Assembly (NCBI GenBank): GCA_036497945.1
Contig: DASXIN010000042.1
Span: forward strand, 1 to 64,000
Direction of reading: 5' to 3'
DNA: 64,000 bases
From: RYN-230 sp036497945
Lineage (GTDB): Bacteria; Actinomycetota; Actinomycetes; Streptosporangiales; Streptosporangiaceae
Position 1 is the first letter of the stretch, and the number at the start of each line of letters is the position of its first letter. The notes beneath the pieces were generated by a model that worked only from the letters and a program-made list of their open reading frames with translations, ran no database searches and was not told where the DNA came from. Below, piece by piece: positions 17,690-27,641 of the stretch. Position numbers and translations under genes: made by a program.

Positions 17690-18705
17690 GAGAGCCTGCC
17701 ACCACCGCCCGGCTGGCGCTGCACGCCCGGCTCACCCACCCCGATCAGCTGGCACCACTGCAGCCCGAGGGCGACCTGCCGCCCTACCTGGAGTCCTTCC
17801 TGGCCCACCTGCGGCTGCTGGTCGGCGTCCCGTTCGAGTACCTGGTGGCCGACGACCGGCTGCTGCCTCCGGAGTCGATCCGGTTCTTCTACCTGGACCG
17901 GTCCTGGTCGGACCGGCTGGTGGACGGCGCCGCCGCGGTCGGGCAGATCGGCTCCCGCGAGGAGGCGCACTACCAGTCGCGGGCCAGCGCGCTCGTGCAG
18001 CTCCTGGACCAGAGTGAGCGCATGGTCCGGCTGATGCAGCGCGGCACGAGCTTCGCCGACGCCAAGGCGGCCAGCGACGCCATCCAGGAGCAGGCGCACA
18101 CCGTCACCGGTTTCGTGCTGCGCTCCAGTGCCGTCAAGGGCTGGCCGCACATGGATGTCCGCGCCTACGACCAGATCATCGATGAGCCCTACACGGCGGC
18201 GGACCCGGCCGTGGTTGCGCACCAGCTGCGGCTGCTGCGGCTGGAGATCCTCGCGCCGTCGGTGATGATCGCCCTGTTCGAGGGCGAGCCGCAGATGGTG
18301 ATCCTCGAAGAACCGCACCACGGCGTCCAGTTCGGAGTCCGGCCGGGCCCGCAAGGCCTGACCGTCCCGCTCCGCGATCCGCAGGGCAACCAGGTCCTGC
18401 AGAACGAGCAGGCCATCCCCGTCACCGTGCCGACCCGCCAGCAGCACAGTGATGTCGTCCGGGTGGCCGCCCTGCGGAACGCGCTTAACGACGCCCGGGC
18501 CACCCATCCGCAGGCGATCGAGCAGACCGGCTCGGCGTCGTTCGCGATCTCGGTGCTGGATCCGCCGTGGCGGCAGCACTTCCAGGGCACCGAAGACCAC
18601 GCCGGCGACCAGCCGCCGCCCAGCCGTCCCTACCTGCAGGTAGCTCAGGTGGTACAGGAGCCGGCTGTGCTCACCAGCGTCAAGCTGATCCTGGGGGTGA
18701 GCTGA
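17686..18705 (+). CDS. Uncharacterised 339-aa protein of giant operon
   Basis: ATGA overlap with the preceding gene. There is no signal peptide or transmembrane segment. Residues about 25-70 carry a striking sequence, YLESFLAHLRLLVGVPFEYL then DDRLLPPESIRFFYLDRSW, with a helical stretch after it and a beta-rich C-terminal half (LVGV, VMIALFEGEPQMVILEEP). I cannot attach a family name to it. It is the smallest of the large-operon proteins after the first gene, and its position suggests an adaptor or structural role, but nothing in the sequence identifies an enzyme. Confidence 0.75.
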   Translation: MREPATTARLALHARLTHPDQLAPLQPEGDLPPYLESFLAHLRLLVGVPFEYLVADDRLLPPESIRFFYLDRSWSDRLVDGAAAVGQIGSREEAHYQSRASALVQLLDQSERMVRLMQRGTSFADAKAASDAIQEQAHTVTGFVLRSSAVKGWPHMDVRAYDQIIDEPYTAADPAVVAHQLRLLRLEILAPSVMIALFEGEPQMVILEEPHHGVQFGVRPGPQGLTVPLRDPQGNQVLQNEQAIPVTVPTRQQHSDVVRVAALRNALNDARATHPQAIEQTGSASFAISVLDPPWRQHFQGTEDHAGDQPPPSRPYLQVAQVVQEPAVLTSVKLILGVS

Positions 18706-18706
18706 G

Positions 18707-21700
18707 ATGCCGCTCGACAGCCAGCTGATCGCCGGCGCGCTGGCCCACGGCCTGAGCCCCGGGGCGATCGCCACCTGGGATCCCCGGCTGGCCCGGACGC
18801 CGCGGGTGATGGTGCCGGTCCAGCTGGACGTGCTGATGGTCCGCGAGGAGGGCGGGACCTGGGCCCAGACCGCCATGACCGTGCCGGACCCGGGCAGCGC
18901 GCCGTCGGCGCCCACCCTGCTGCCGGACCCGTTCAGCGAGCGTGCCCCACGGCCGACAGGCGCTTACTTGCACTGGGCCCTGCCGGACGCGCTCACCGGC
19001 GGCAGCGGCACCGCACACGGCGGCGACGTGTCCTTCCCGCCGATCCCAGACCGCTGGCTGATAGTCCGGCTGTCCACGCCGCAACCCGGTGCGCGCCGGG
19101 CGGTCACCGCCTGGGTACTGGAATCCGGTGGGCAGCAGCCGGTAGTGACGCCGCTGGACTCCTGGACCGAGCCGGAGGACCCGGAGCGGACGACAACGCC
19201 CGGCGAGCAGCCGCTGACCGCCCTCGGTCACGGGGACGCCGCCTGGTCCGCCTACTTCGACAACGTCGAGGACCGGCTGGCGTTCTACGACGATCTCAGC
19301 GACGGGCAAGGCGGAACCGTCGCCGGCCCGCTCGCCTACCTGGTCTGCGGCTGGCACAGCCGGCACATCGACGACCCGATAGGTGAAGGCCTGTCCACGC
19401 CGGCCGCGTTCGAGGCCCGGCTGGCCGAGCTGGGCTGGGAGATCAACCCGGCCGATATCGAGAACGCGTTCAGCTACGCGGACACCAGGGTGACCGCGGC
19501 CACCACCGCCGGCCTGGCCACCCGGGAAGCCACCTTCAGCCGGGTCCCCACCGCGGCGAGCGGATTCACCGTCGTGCCCGGCGGGAACCGCGACGAAGGC
19601 CACACCGCGCTGCTCAGCGACGGAACGGCACTGCTTGGCCGGTTCGGCGCGCGGATCGTGTCGTGGCCGGAGTTCACGCTCTACCACGGTGGCGTGGTCG
19701 GCATCGGCTGGCCGGACCCCGGCATCGGTGTGGCACCGGGCGGGCTGGCCGGCGGGGACGCCGGGGGCCCGCCGCCGGCCGACTCGGTGACGGTGACGAT
19801 CGGGAACACGCTGACCGAGGCCCTCGCGGCCCGCCTGGCCCACAACGAGGGAGCACCCGATGAGGCCAGGGCCCTGGAGGCGGCGCTGCTCGGCGGCATC
19901 GACGACCTGGGCCAGCCCGACGCCCCGGCCCGGATCGATGCCCTGCTGCACGCATCAGGTTTCGCCGGCCTGCCCGGCGGCACCCGGAGCGAGGACCTGA
20001 CGCAGAGCGCCGTCGTGCCGCCCACCTCGGTGGTGGCCGACCCGGCCCAGACCGACCCAGGGGTGTTCGCCGGCCAGGCCGGATCCCCCGGATCGGCCGG
20101 CTCCGCCGGGTCCGGCGGACCAGCCGGAGCAGGCGGGCCGCCGGGGACGACCCAGATCCCGGTCAGCGGGACCGCGGGAGCGCTGGCCGGCCGCGTGCGT
20201 ACGGACGCCCTGACCCGGATCTCACCCGCGATGCGGCTGGGCACGATGGACACCCTGGTGAAGGGGATCAAGGACGCCCTCGTGGTGCCGGTGGCCGTCC
20301 CGCCCGCCCCGAACGCCGCCGCCGCGGAGCAGACGGTGTCGTCCGACCGTGCCCTGCCGCGGTACTTCGTACCGGCCGACCCGGTGTTCCTGCTGGAGAA
20401 CGCGGGCCGGTCGTTCAAGCACGGCTCCGACGGCATGCACGCGGAATCCGGCAGCCTGGTCTGCCGCCTGTCCGGGCACACCGTGACCGGGCTGTCGCCG
20501 TCCCTGCTCGCGACCGGGCCGGGCGGCAGCATGAGCGGTGCGGACCTGCTCGTCCGGGGTATCGACCACGGTGGCGTCCCACCCGAATGCGAGGACCTGC
20601 TGGCCGAGCTCGCGCTGACCGACCCTGGCAGCGCGGAGACCGCGGCCCGGACCCGGTCCGCCAGCATCGCCTCGATCGCCGCGGTGACCGGCGCCGCTCC
20701 CGGCCAGGCCCCCAGCGTGGCAGCGGCCGCCGCGATCTCGGAGCAGGACGCGGCGCAGGTCTACGCCGTGGAGCAGGCCGCCTGGTGGATCACCCGGGAC
20801 GACCGCCGTGACTCCGCGGCGCTGATCGCCCGCTCCGGCTTCACCGGCACGCTGCCGCCGCCGATCGCGATCAGCCTGCCGGCCCAGCCCTGGGTCCCGC
20901 TGCATCTGGACTGGGAGGCGGGGCTGTTCGCCCTCCCCGCACTCGGAGACTGGGACCTCGGGGAGATCGACTTCGACGCCGTGGCCGACGCCCTCCCCGC
21001 CCAGGATGCCGCTCCCGGCCGCACGCTGTCCGGCCGGGCCCTGCTCTCCGGCGGCGCGGCGCAACTGGCCGCCGCGACCGTCCGCCAGGTGCTGGAACAG
21101 GCCCAGCGCACCGCCGGATCGGTGGCCCTGCAGCCCGGCATCACCTTCGCCTACCACTCCGCCGTGGCCGAGCAGATGGTCGCGCAGATCACCTCGATGC
21201 GCTCCGCGTACGCCACGCCACAGGCTCCGGCCGCCGCGGCGGCCGGAGCCGCTGACGGCCCGGCCGCCGCGGCCAGCCCAGCCGACCTGGACCACATCGC
21301 CGATGAACTGGAGAAGATGGACGTCCTGGTCGGCGCGATGGACCGGTTCACCACAAAACTACGCGCGGGCTTCGTGGCCGACGGGTCGGACGCAGCAGGC
21401 GATCGCAACGTGCCGGCTGACTTCTGGGCCTTCCGGGCTGGCTTCCTCAAGATCACCCGGCTGCGCCTGGTGGACTGCTTCGGCCAGACCCTGGACGTGC
21501 TCGGCGCGGGTGGGGCACCGCCGGGTGGGCCGGTCCCGGCGAACCAGATCCTGCGCTCGGAGCCGCTGACCGTGACCAGCCGGGACGACTTGGTCGAGCT
21601 GGCCCCCCGGTTCACCGCGCCGTCCCGGCTGTGGTTCCGGTTCCTGTCCGCCGATGACGACACCATCGAGGCCACCGACGCGGTCTCGCCAGTGTGCGGT

Positions 21701-22744
21701 TTCGTGCTGCCCAACCACCTGGACGGCGACCTCCAGTTCCACGCGGCGGACGGCAGCGCCCTCGGCGCGGTCCGGTTCGACACCGCGGCCGGGGTGGTGT
21801 GGGAGGAGTCGCCCGGGCAGCCGGCCACGCTGGGATCGGTGCCGTCGTCCATCATCCGCAACCCGCACCTCGCCGGGCTGGCGCAGGGACTGATCGACTG
21901 GGGCGCGGCCGATTCCAGCCCGGACACCCCCGCCCGGGACACCGCGCTGTCCTCGCTGCTGCGGATCATCGACACCTCGCTGTGGTCAGTCGACCCGTTC
22001 GGCCACGTCGGCGACGAGCACCTGGCCCTGCTGGTCGGCCACCCGATCGTCGTGCTGCGCGGCCTGGTCCGGGTGGAGGTGGCCGAGCCGGTCGCCCCCG
22101 GCCTGGTCACCGGCCTGCGGGTGCCGGTGCGGCTCGGGGCGCTCGCGCAGTGGCAGGACGGCCTGCTCGGCTACCTTGTGGGCGACGACGCCCGCACCCT
22201 GCACGTGCCGGACCCGGCGGTGGCCGACTTCGCCCGGCCGGTCGGCCCGCACCAGGGGTTCACCGGGCAGGCCAGCACCACCTCGGACTACTACAACCAG
22301 TTCGCCGCCGATCTCGGCGTGATCGCCGATCCCGGCAGCACCCCGGTGGATCACCCGTACGTCGACACCACCGGCCTGCTGTACGTCCAGCCCGGGCAGG
22401 ACGTGCGGGTCACCATGCTGGCCGAGCCGCACAGCGTCATCCACGCCACTACCGGGTACCTGCCGCGCAAGCAGATCGGCATGCGCCGCGGCTGGGTGGC
22501 TGCCGGGCTGGCCGCGCTGGCCCCGCTGTTCCGGTTCGGGCCGGTGCTGGTCGACCCGAAGCTGATCCGGATGCCGGTCGCGACCGACATCCGCGGCACC
22601 TGGAGCTGGAGCCATCGCAGCGACGTCTCGACCTGGGCCGACGAGCCCGTGACCAACAGCCTGGGCGACGCCCGGATGCCGCCGGACCCGTCCCAGGGAC
22701 AGGAGGGCTGGCTGCGCCTGACCCCGGAGGAGCCGCTGCCATGA
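18707..22744 (+). CDS. Uncharacterised 1345-aa protein of giant operon
   Basis: Starts one base after the previous stop. No signal peptide and no family recognised. Visible parts: an N-terminal domain with GAYLHWALPDAL and FPPIPDRWLIVRLS (about 85-125); beta-rich regions; a Gly/Pro/Ala linker at about 454-483 (GSAGSAGSGGPAGAGG); a helical, Ala-rich stretch at about 838-878 with DHIADELEKMDVLVGAMDRF; and a C-terminal region ending WSHRSDVSTWADEPVTNSLGD. The TGA overlaps the ATG of the 1618-aa gene. The length and modular layout fit a structural protein more than a single enzyme; that is inference. Confidence 0.75.
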   Translation: MPLDSQLIAGALAHGLSPGAIATWDPRLARTPRVMVPVQLDVLMVREEGGTWAQTAMTVPDPGSAPSAPTLLPDPFSERAPRPTGAYLHWALPDALTGGSGTAHGGDVSFPPIPDRWLIVRLSTPQPGARRAVTAWVLESGGQQPVVTPLDSWTEPEDPERTTTPGEQPLTALGHGDAAWSAYFDNVEDRLAFYDDLSDGQGGTVAGPLAYLVCGWHSRHIDDPIGEGLSTPAAFEARLAELGWEINPADIENAFSYADTRVTAATTAGLATREATFSRVPTAASGFTVVPGGNRDEGHTALLSDGTALLGRFGARIVSWPEFTLYHGGVVGIGWPDPGIGVAPGGLAGGDAGGPPPADSVTVTIGNTLTEALAARLAHNEGAPDEARALEAALLGGIDDLGQPDAPARIDALLHASGFAGLPGGTRSEDLTQSAVVPPTSVVADPAQTDPGVFAGQAGSPGSAGSAGSGGPAGAGGPPGTTQIPVSGTAGALAGRVRTDALTRISPAMRLGTMDTLVKGIKDALVVPVAVPPAPNAAAAEQTVSSDRALPRYFVPADPVFLLENAGRSFKHGSDGMHAESGSLVCRLSGHTVTGLSPSLLATGPGGSMSGADLLVRGIDHGGVPPECEDLLAELALTDPGSAETAARTRSASIASIAAVTGAAPGQAPSVAAAAAISEQDAAQVYAVEQAAWWITRDDRRDSAALIARSGFTGTLPPPIAISLPAQPWVPLHLDWEAGLFALPALGDWDLGEIDFDAVADALPAQDAAPGRTLSGRALLSGGAAQLAAATVRQVLEQAQRTAGSVALQPGITFAYHSAVAEQMVAQITSMRSAYATPQAPAAAAAGAADGPAAAASPADLDHIADELEKMDVLVGAMDRFTTKLRAGFVADGSDAAGDRNVPADFWAFRAGFLKITRLRLVDCFGQTLDVLGAGGAPPGGPVPANQILRSEPLTVTSRDDLVELAPRFTAPSRLWFRFLSADDDTIEATDAVSPVCGFVLPNHLDGDLQFHAADGSALGAVRFDTAAGVVWEESPGQPATLGSVPSSIIRNPHLAGLAQGLIDWGAADSSPDTPARDTALSSLLRIIDTSLWSVDPFGHVGDEHLALLVGHPIVVLRGLVRVEVAEPVAPGLVTGLRVPVRLGALAQWQDGLLGYLVGDDARTLHVPDPAVADFARPVGPHQGFTGQASTTSDYYNQFAADLGVIADPGSTPVDHPYVDTTGLLYVQPGQDVRVTMLAEPHSVIHATTGYLPRKQIGMRRGWVAAGLAALAPLFRFGPVLVDPKLIRMPVATDIRGTWSWSHRSDVSTWADEPVTNSLGDARMPPDPSQGQEGWLRLTPEEPLP

Positions 22745-25700
22745 GCGACCCGGACCAGTACCCCAACAACGCCAACGAGGGCGAGTCCGAGGGTGTCCCG
22801 GAGGCGCTGCTGGACCGGGAAGGGGACCGGGACGGCGGCAACGACAACCGGCGGTGGCGGTACGCCGTCCGGGAACTGGACGTGATGGACTACACGGGCG
22901 CCGGGATCTGGCGCCAGATCGGCCCCGCGCCGCTGCAAGTCAGCCGGCATCAGGTCTTCCAGGGGCCGGGGCCGGTCTCCGGTGAGGTGGTCGACATTGC
23001 GCTGGATCCTCGCGGTAACACCCGGACCATCTACGCCGCGGCAGGCAACGGCGGGCTGTGGAAGAGCACGGACGGCGGGACCAGCTGGCGGCCGATGACC
23101 GACCAGCTCCCGGCCACCGCGATCGGGGCGGTGGCCATCGACCCGGTGAACCCGGACATCGTCTATATCGGCACCGGCAACCTCTTCAACGGCGCCGCCG
23201 GGATGCCCAAGTCGGCGGGGCTGTTCAAGTCCGTCGACGGCGGCCGCAGCTGGGCCCGGCTGACCACGCCCGCGGGGCGGCCGCCGCAGCCGATCACCGT
23301 GGCGGCGAACGCGGCGGGCGGGGTACGGATCACGGTCGCCGCGCACGGCTACGCCAGCCTCGACCGGGTCACCGCGGTGGGCCTGCCCGGCGTGACCGGT
23401 GCCGCCGGTGAGGGCATCGTCCGCCGGATCGACGACAACACTCTGCAGATCGGCGGCGTCAACATGACCGGCGCCTACGGCGGGGCCGGCGCGACCCTGT
23501 TCGACGCCCGGCAGCCGCCGTTCCTGTCCGACCGCGGCGTCGTCCGGATGATCTGCCCCTCCGGGGACACCCTGCTGGTCGGCTCGGAGGCGGGCCTGTA
23601 CTACTCCAAGGACGCCGGCCGGAACTTCGGGGCCAATTTCCCGGACTACAACGACGGCAAACCGATCCGCACCGGGCTGATCTCGGCCCTGGAGGTCGAC
23701 CAGGGCTGGACGCGTACCCTGCCGGTGGCTGACGCCACGCCCACCGACCCGATCGTGGTCACCCTGCCCGGCCATGGCTTCGTGACCGGCGACTTCGTGA
23801 TGCTTGGCGGCGTCACGTCCAACCAGGCGGCGAACGGCGGCTGGGTGGCAGATGTCGTCGACGCCGACGACATCTCGCTGCGCGGCTCGTCCGGCAACGG
23901 CACCGGCGCCGTCACCGGGTTCGCTATCGGCCCGGCGCATCCGGATACCCAGCCCGTCACCGGGGCCACCAACCCGGCCGCGCCCGCGCCGATCGTGATC
24001 ACCTGTGCCGCGCACAGTTTCGTCACCGGCGACATCGTGGCCGTGAGCGGCGTGGCAGGCAACACCGGCGCCAATGGCTCCTGGGCGATCCAGGTGCTGT
24101 CGCCGGACACGTTCTCGCTGTCGGGCTCCCGCGGCACCGGCGTCTACACGCCCGGTGGCGTGGTGGACGGGCCGCGCCACCCGCCGCCCCGCCCGGTCAC
24201 GGCCGCGGTCAACGCCGGCGGCGGCGTCACCGTGACCATCGCCGGGCACGGCCTGATCAACGGCGACCTGGTGAGCGTGACCGGCCTGCCCGGTATCGCC
24301 GCGCCCGGGAACTCGGCCCGGGTCGTCGTCGTCGACGTCGACCGGGTCCGCCTGGCCGGGCTGGCTATGAACGCGGCCTACGGCGGGGCGGGCGCCGTCG
24401 TGTCCGGGCCCGCCGACTCCTGGAACACCGCCTATTTCGCCGCCGCCGGACGGCTGTTCGGCGTCACCACGCTCAACCCGGACCGCGGTCTCTACCGGCT
24501 CACCGTGACCTCCCGTGGCGAGGTGGTGATCTCGGACAACCTGATGCGGCACCCGGGCGGGCCGCCGCCCCAGCACGGCCGGGTGGCGTTCTGCCAGGGC
24601 CGGCTGCCGCGGACCCGGACCCTCTACCTCTCGGTTCAGGACGACACGATGGTCGCCGGCAATCTGCAGGGGTTCTTCGTCGGCGGGTTCCGCAGTGATG
24701 ACTTCGGCGGGCGCTGGACGCCGCTGCCCGCCATGAACGCCATCGTCAACACCGACGGCGGCGGGCAGACCGCGTACGACCTGATCATCGCCGTCGATCC
24801 ACAGCAGTCCTGGCGGGTGTACGCCGCCCAGCAGCAGCTGTGGCGTTCGCTGACCAGCGGCTCGGCCTGGCCTGTGGTCAATCCGGTCACCGCTGGTGGC
24901 GTCGACCAGCTGCCGCACGGCCGGTCGCCGAGCACCACGTTGCTGCACTGGGACCACCACGAGCTCGTGTTCGCGCCACCCACCTGGTGGGACTGGAGCG
25001 GCGGACAGGCGGTGCAGCCCACCCCCGCCTACCACGGCACGGACGGCGGGATCGCCCGCAGCGGCGGCGTCGATAACGGGCCGATGACCTTCACCCAGCT
25101 GAACGAGGGCATCGCCACCTCGCTGCTGATGTCGCTCGATATCGGGCGTGGCGCGGGCCACACCGAGGTGACGTTCGCCGGGATGCAGGACACCGGCACG
25201 GCCGGGCATCGCACCGGCGACGGCACCGGAGTCTGGACCGAAGGCTACGACAACGACGGGGAAGCGGTCGGCGTCGACTCGTTCGACCCGGACATCGTCT
25301 TCGGCTTCAGCAATGGGAACCTGCTGCGCAGCACGAACGGCGGGCAGACCTGGTTCCAGGCCAACGAGTCCGGCGGCGCCGTAGTGGAGATCCTCAGCGT
25401 GGCCAACACCAATCCGGTCCAGGTGACGACGGCCGGCCATCCGTTCCGGACGGGCGATGTCGTGACCATCACCGGTGTTCCCGGCGGGGGCGGGCTGGCG
25501 AACGGGGGCACCACCATCACGGTCCCGGCCGGTGACACCAAAACCTTCACCCTCAACGGCAAGAACGGCACCGCCGTGGCGGCGTTCAGCCCGTTTCCAG
25601 TGGTCACCGGTGATCGCTACCTCGCGCAGCGGGACATCGTCGCGGCCACCCTGGAGGCACCGATCCAGATCGAGACAGCGACGCCGCACGGCTGCGCCAC

Positions 25701-27597
25701 CGGGCAGACCGTGCGCATCGACGCCGTCGAGGGCAACACCGCCGCGAACAACAACGATGCTCAGCCGGTCTGGACGGTCACGGTGATCTCGCCGACCCGG
25801 TTTTCCCTGGACGGGTCCGATGGCACCCTCTCGCCGCCGTATGTCGCGCACACCGGCCGGCTGCGCGGGCCCGCGGTGAACGGGCCGGTGCCCGTCTTCG
25901 GCACCACGAACGCGAACCCGGCCCCGATCGTGGTCACGGCCCAGGGCCACGGGTTCGTCGCCGGCGGCCTGGTCACCATCACCGGGGTCACCGGGAACAC
26001 CGCCGCCAACGTGGCGGGACAGGCCATCACCGTGCTGGACGCCAACAGCTTCGCCCTCAACGGCGTGGCCGGGAACGGGGCACCGCACGGCATGCCGCGC
26101 GCCCGCGGCGGATCGATCGGTCGGGGCCTGCCGGCCAACGCCTTCATCGCCCGGGTGGCCCTGGTTCCCAATCCCGCTGCGGCGTCGACGAAGATCTTCG
26201 TGTCCATGGACCACGCGCTGTTCCGGAGCACGAACGGCGGCATCACCTTCGTGCAGATGAGCAACTTCACCGACTTCATCAGCGCGCTGCACGCCCCCGC
26301 CGACCACCGGCTCTGGGTAGGCGTGTCGGGCTTGCTGAACACCAACCGGGTCTACCGGGTGCGCTTCTCAGCCACCGACGGGGCCTCGTACGACCCCGGC
26401 GTCACCGCCGATGTGGGCGCACGCAGCTTCATCTCGCAGATCATCGAGGATCCCCGGGACGCCACCGGGCAGCGGGTCGCGGTGGTCTGCGCCGGGTACA
26501 GCCGTACCGTAACCAGCCGCCGGTCCCGGCACGTGTTTCTCACCACCACGCAGGGGCGCGCGGTCGGCGGGGTGGTGCCCTGGCACGAACTAGGCGGGGT
26601 GTTCGACGCCGCCTCCGGAAACCTGCCCGACGTTCCGGTCACCGGCGCGGCGTGGATCCCACCACCGCCGCCCGCGGGCGCTGCCGATCCCTCGGACCTG
26701 CTGATCGCCACCGACAGTGGCGTGCTCCGGCTGGATCCGGCCGGACCGCGCTGGGCCCGGGTCGGGCCGAACCTGCCCAAGGTGGGCGTGCAGGCGATCG
26801 CGGCCGACCCTGGCGGCGGCACCCCGGTGATCCGGGTCGGCACCTACGGCCGGTCGGCCTGGGAGTTCACCGTGCCCGCCGGGCCGAGCCTGTACGTGGA
26901 GGCCGATCTGGGCTTCGGCGACCAGCAGGTGGGCACCACGGTCCGGCGGCGGATGGTGCTGCACAGCGTCGGCGCGGGCGACCTCCAGATCACCGGGATC
27001 GACGGGATGACCGGCGACGTCACGGTGAAATCGGTGCCGCCCGGGACCACCGCGCCGTTCCCGCTGGCCTCCGGAACCCGGCAACCGTTCGACGTCGTGT
27101 TCACGCCGTCGGCTCCCGGCGACCGGGGCGCTTTCCTGACGATCTCGTCGGATGATCCGGACTTCCCGGCCGTCGAGGTCAAGGTGACCGGGTTCGGGGT
27201 CGCGGCCGGCGCGCCCCGCCTCAGCGTCCGGGCGTTCCTGGAGTTCGGCGTCGTCCAGACGGCGGCACCGGCCACCCTGACTCTGGAACTGCGCAACATC
27301 GGCGACGGCCCGCTCCAGATCGACACCCTCGCGCCGGATCCGCACGGCAGCCCCACGTTCACACTGCCCGCCCCGCCCGCGTTGCCGCTGCCCATCCCGC
27401 CCGGCGGGTCCACCACGGTGCCCGTCCAGTTCGCGCCGGTCGCGAACGGCGTCGTGCGCAGCGCCCTGACGATCACTGGGAGCGGGCAGGGTCAGGTCGT
27501 CACCCTCACCGGCCAGGGGACGACGACAGCGGCCGGGCTGGTGGCGGAGCTGTTCGAGCAGTTCGGCATCGGCCAGCCCGTGGATGCCATCGTCTGA
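22741..27597 (+). CDS. 1618-aa multidomain protein: Asp-box propeller, seven tail-fibre-like modules, two ASH-type domains
   Basis: The start is ATG 22741 in an ATGA overlap; the frame is open further upstream but antisense-free coupling decides the start. Asp-box/BNR repeats (S-x-D/N-x-G-x-x-W/F) occur at about residues 107, 163, 288, 863 and 1162, as in sialidase/sortilin-type propellers. Between the blades are seven modules of about 65-70 aa (near 180, 326, 403, 483, 881, 965 and 1051) with the pattern P-I-V-V-T-x-x-x-H-G-F-x-x-G-D-x-V-x-x-x-G-V...D-x-x-x-F-x-L, the FCCH-like fold seen in phage tail-fibre proteins. Residues about 1380-1600 form two Ig-like ASH/choice-of-anchor-D domains. 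No signal peptide. A ligand- or surface-binding role is likely. Confidence 0.85.
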   Translation: MSDPDQYPNNANEGESEGVPEALLDREGDRDGGNDNRRWRYAVRELDVMDYTGAGIWRQIGPAPLQVSRHQVFQGPGPVSGEVVDIALDPRGNTRTIYAAAGNGGLWKSTDGGTSWRPMTDQLPATAIGAVAIDPVNPDIVYIGTGNLFNGAAGMPKSAGLFKSVDGGRSWARLTTPAGRPPQPITVAANAAGGVRITVAAHGYASLDRVTAVGLPGVTGAAGEGIVRRIDDNTLQIGGVNMTGAYGGAGATLFDARQPPFLSDRGVVRMICPSGDTLLVGSEAGLYYSKDAGRNFGANFPDYNDGKPIRTGLISALEVDQGWTRTLPVADATPTDPIVVTLPGHGFVTGDFVMLGGVTSNQAANGGWVADVVDADDISLRGSSGNGTGAVTGFAIGPAHPDTQPVTGATNPAAPAPIVITCAAHSFVTGDIVAVSGVAGNTGANGSWAIQVLSPDTFSLSGSRGTGVYTPGGVVDGPRHPPPRPVTAAVNAGGGVTVTIAGHGLINGDLVSVTGLPGIAAPGNSARVVVVDVDRVRLAGLAMNAAYGGAGAVVSGPADSWNTAYFAAAGRLFGVTTLNPDRGLYRLTVTSRGEVVISDNLMRHPGGPPPQHGRVAFCQGRLPRTRTLYLSVQDDTMVAGNLQGFFVGGFRSDDFGGRWTPLPAMNAIVNTDGGGQTAYDLIIAVDPQQSWRVYAAQQQLWRSLTSGSAWPVVNPVTAGGVDQLPHGRSPSTTLLHWDHHELVFAPPTWWDWSGGQAVQPTPAYHGTDGGIARSGGVDNGPMTFTQLNEGIATSLLMSLDIGRGAGHTEVTFAGMQDTGTAGHRTGDGTGVWTEGYDNDGEAVGVDSFDPDIVFGFSNGNLLRSTNGGQTWFQANESGGAVVEILSVANTNPVQVTTAGHPFRTGDVVTITGVPGGGGLANGGTTITVPAGDTKTFTLNGKNGTAVAAFSPFPVVTGDRYLAQRDIVAATLEAPIQIETATPHGCATGQTVRIDAVEGNTAANNNDAQPVWTVTVISPTRFSLDGSDGTLSPPYVAHTGRLRGPAVNGPVPVFGTTNANPAPIVVTAQGHGFVAGGLVTITGVTGNTAANVAGQAITVLDANSFALNGVAGNGAPHGMPRARGGSIGRGLPANAFIARVALVPNPAAASTKIFVSMDHALFRSTNGGITFVQMSNFTDFISALHAPADHRLWVGVSGLLNTNRVYRVRFSATDGASYDPGVTADVGARSFISQIIEDPRDATGQRVAVVCAGYSRTVTSRRSRHVFLTTTQGRAVGGVVPWHELGGVFDAASGNLPDVPVTGAAWIPPPPPAGAADPSDLLIATDSGVLRLDPAGPRWARVGPNLPKVGVQAIAADPGGGTPVIRVGTYGRSAWEFTVPAGPSLYVEADLGFGDQQVGTTVRRRMVLHSVGAGDLQITGIDGMTGDVTVKSVPPGTTAPFPLASGTRQPFDVVFTPSAPGDRGAFLTISSDDPDFPAVEVKVTGFGVAAGAPRLSVRAFLEFGVVQTAAPATLTLELRNIGDGPLQIDTLAPDPHGSPTFTLPAPPALPLPIPPGGSTTVPVQFAPVANGVVRSALTITGSGQGQVVTLTGQGTTTAAGLVAELFEQFGIGQPVDAIV

Positions 27598-27641
27598 CCG
27601 GACACCTGCGGGCCGGGCACGGAGCAGGAAGGGGCACAGTT

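Noticed and set aside
4955..27597. Extracellular contractile injection system or prophage tail cluster
   Set aside because: Tail-fibre-like modules occur, but no sheath, tube, baseplate, spike, LysM or AAA ATPase gene can be recognised.
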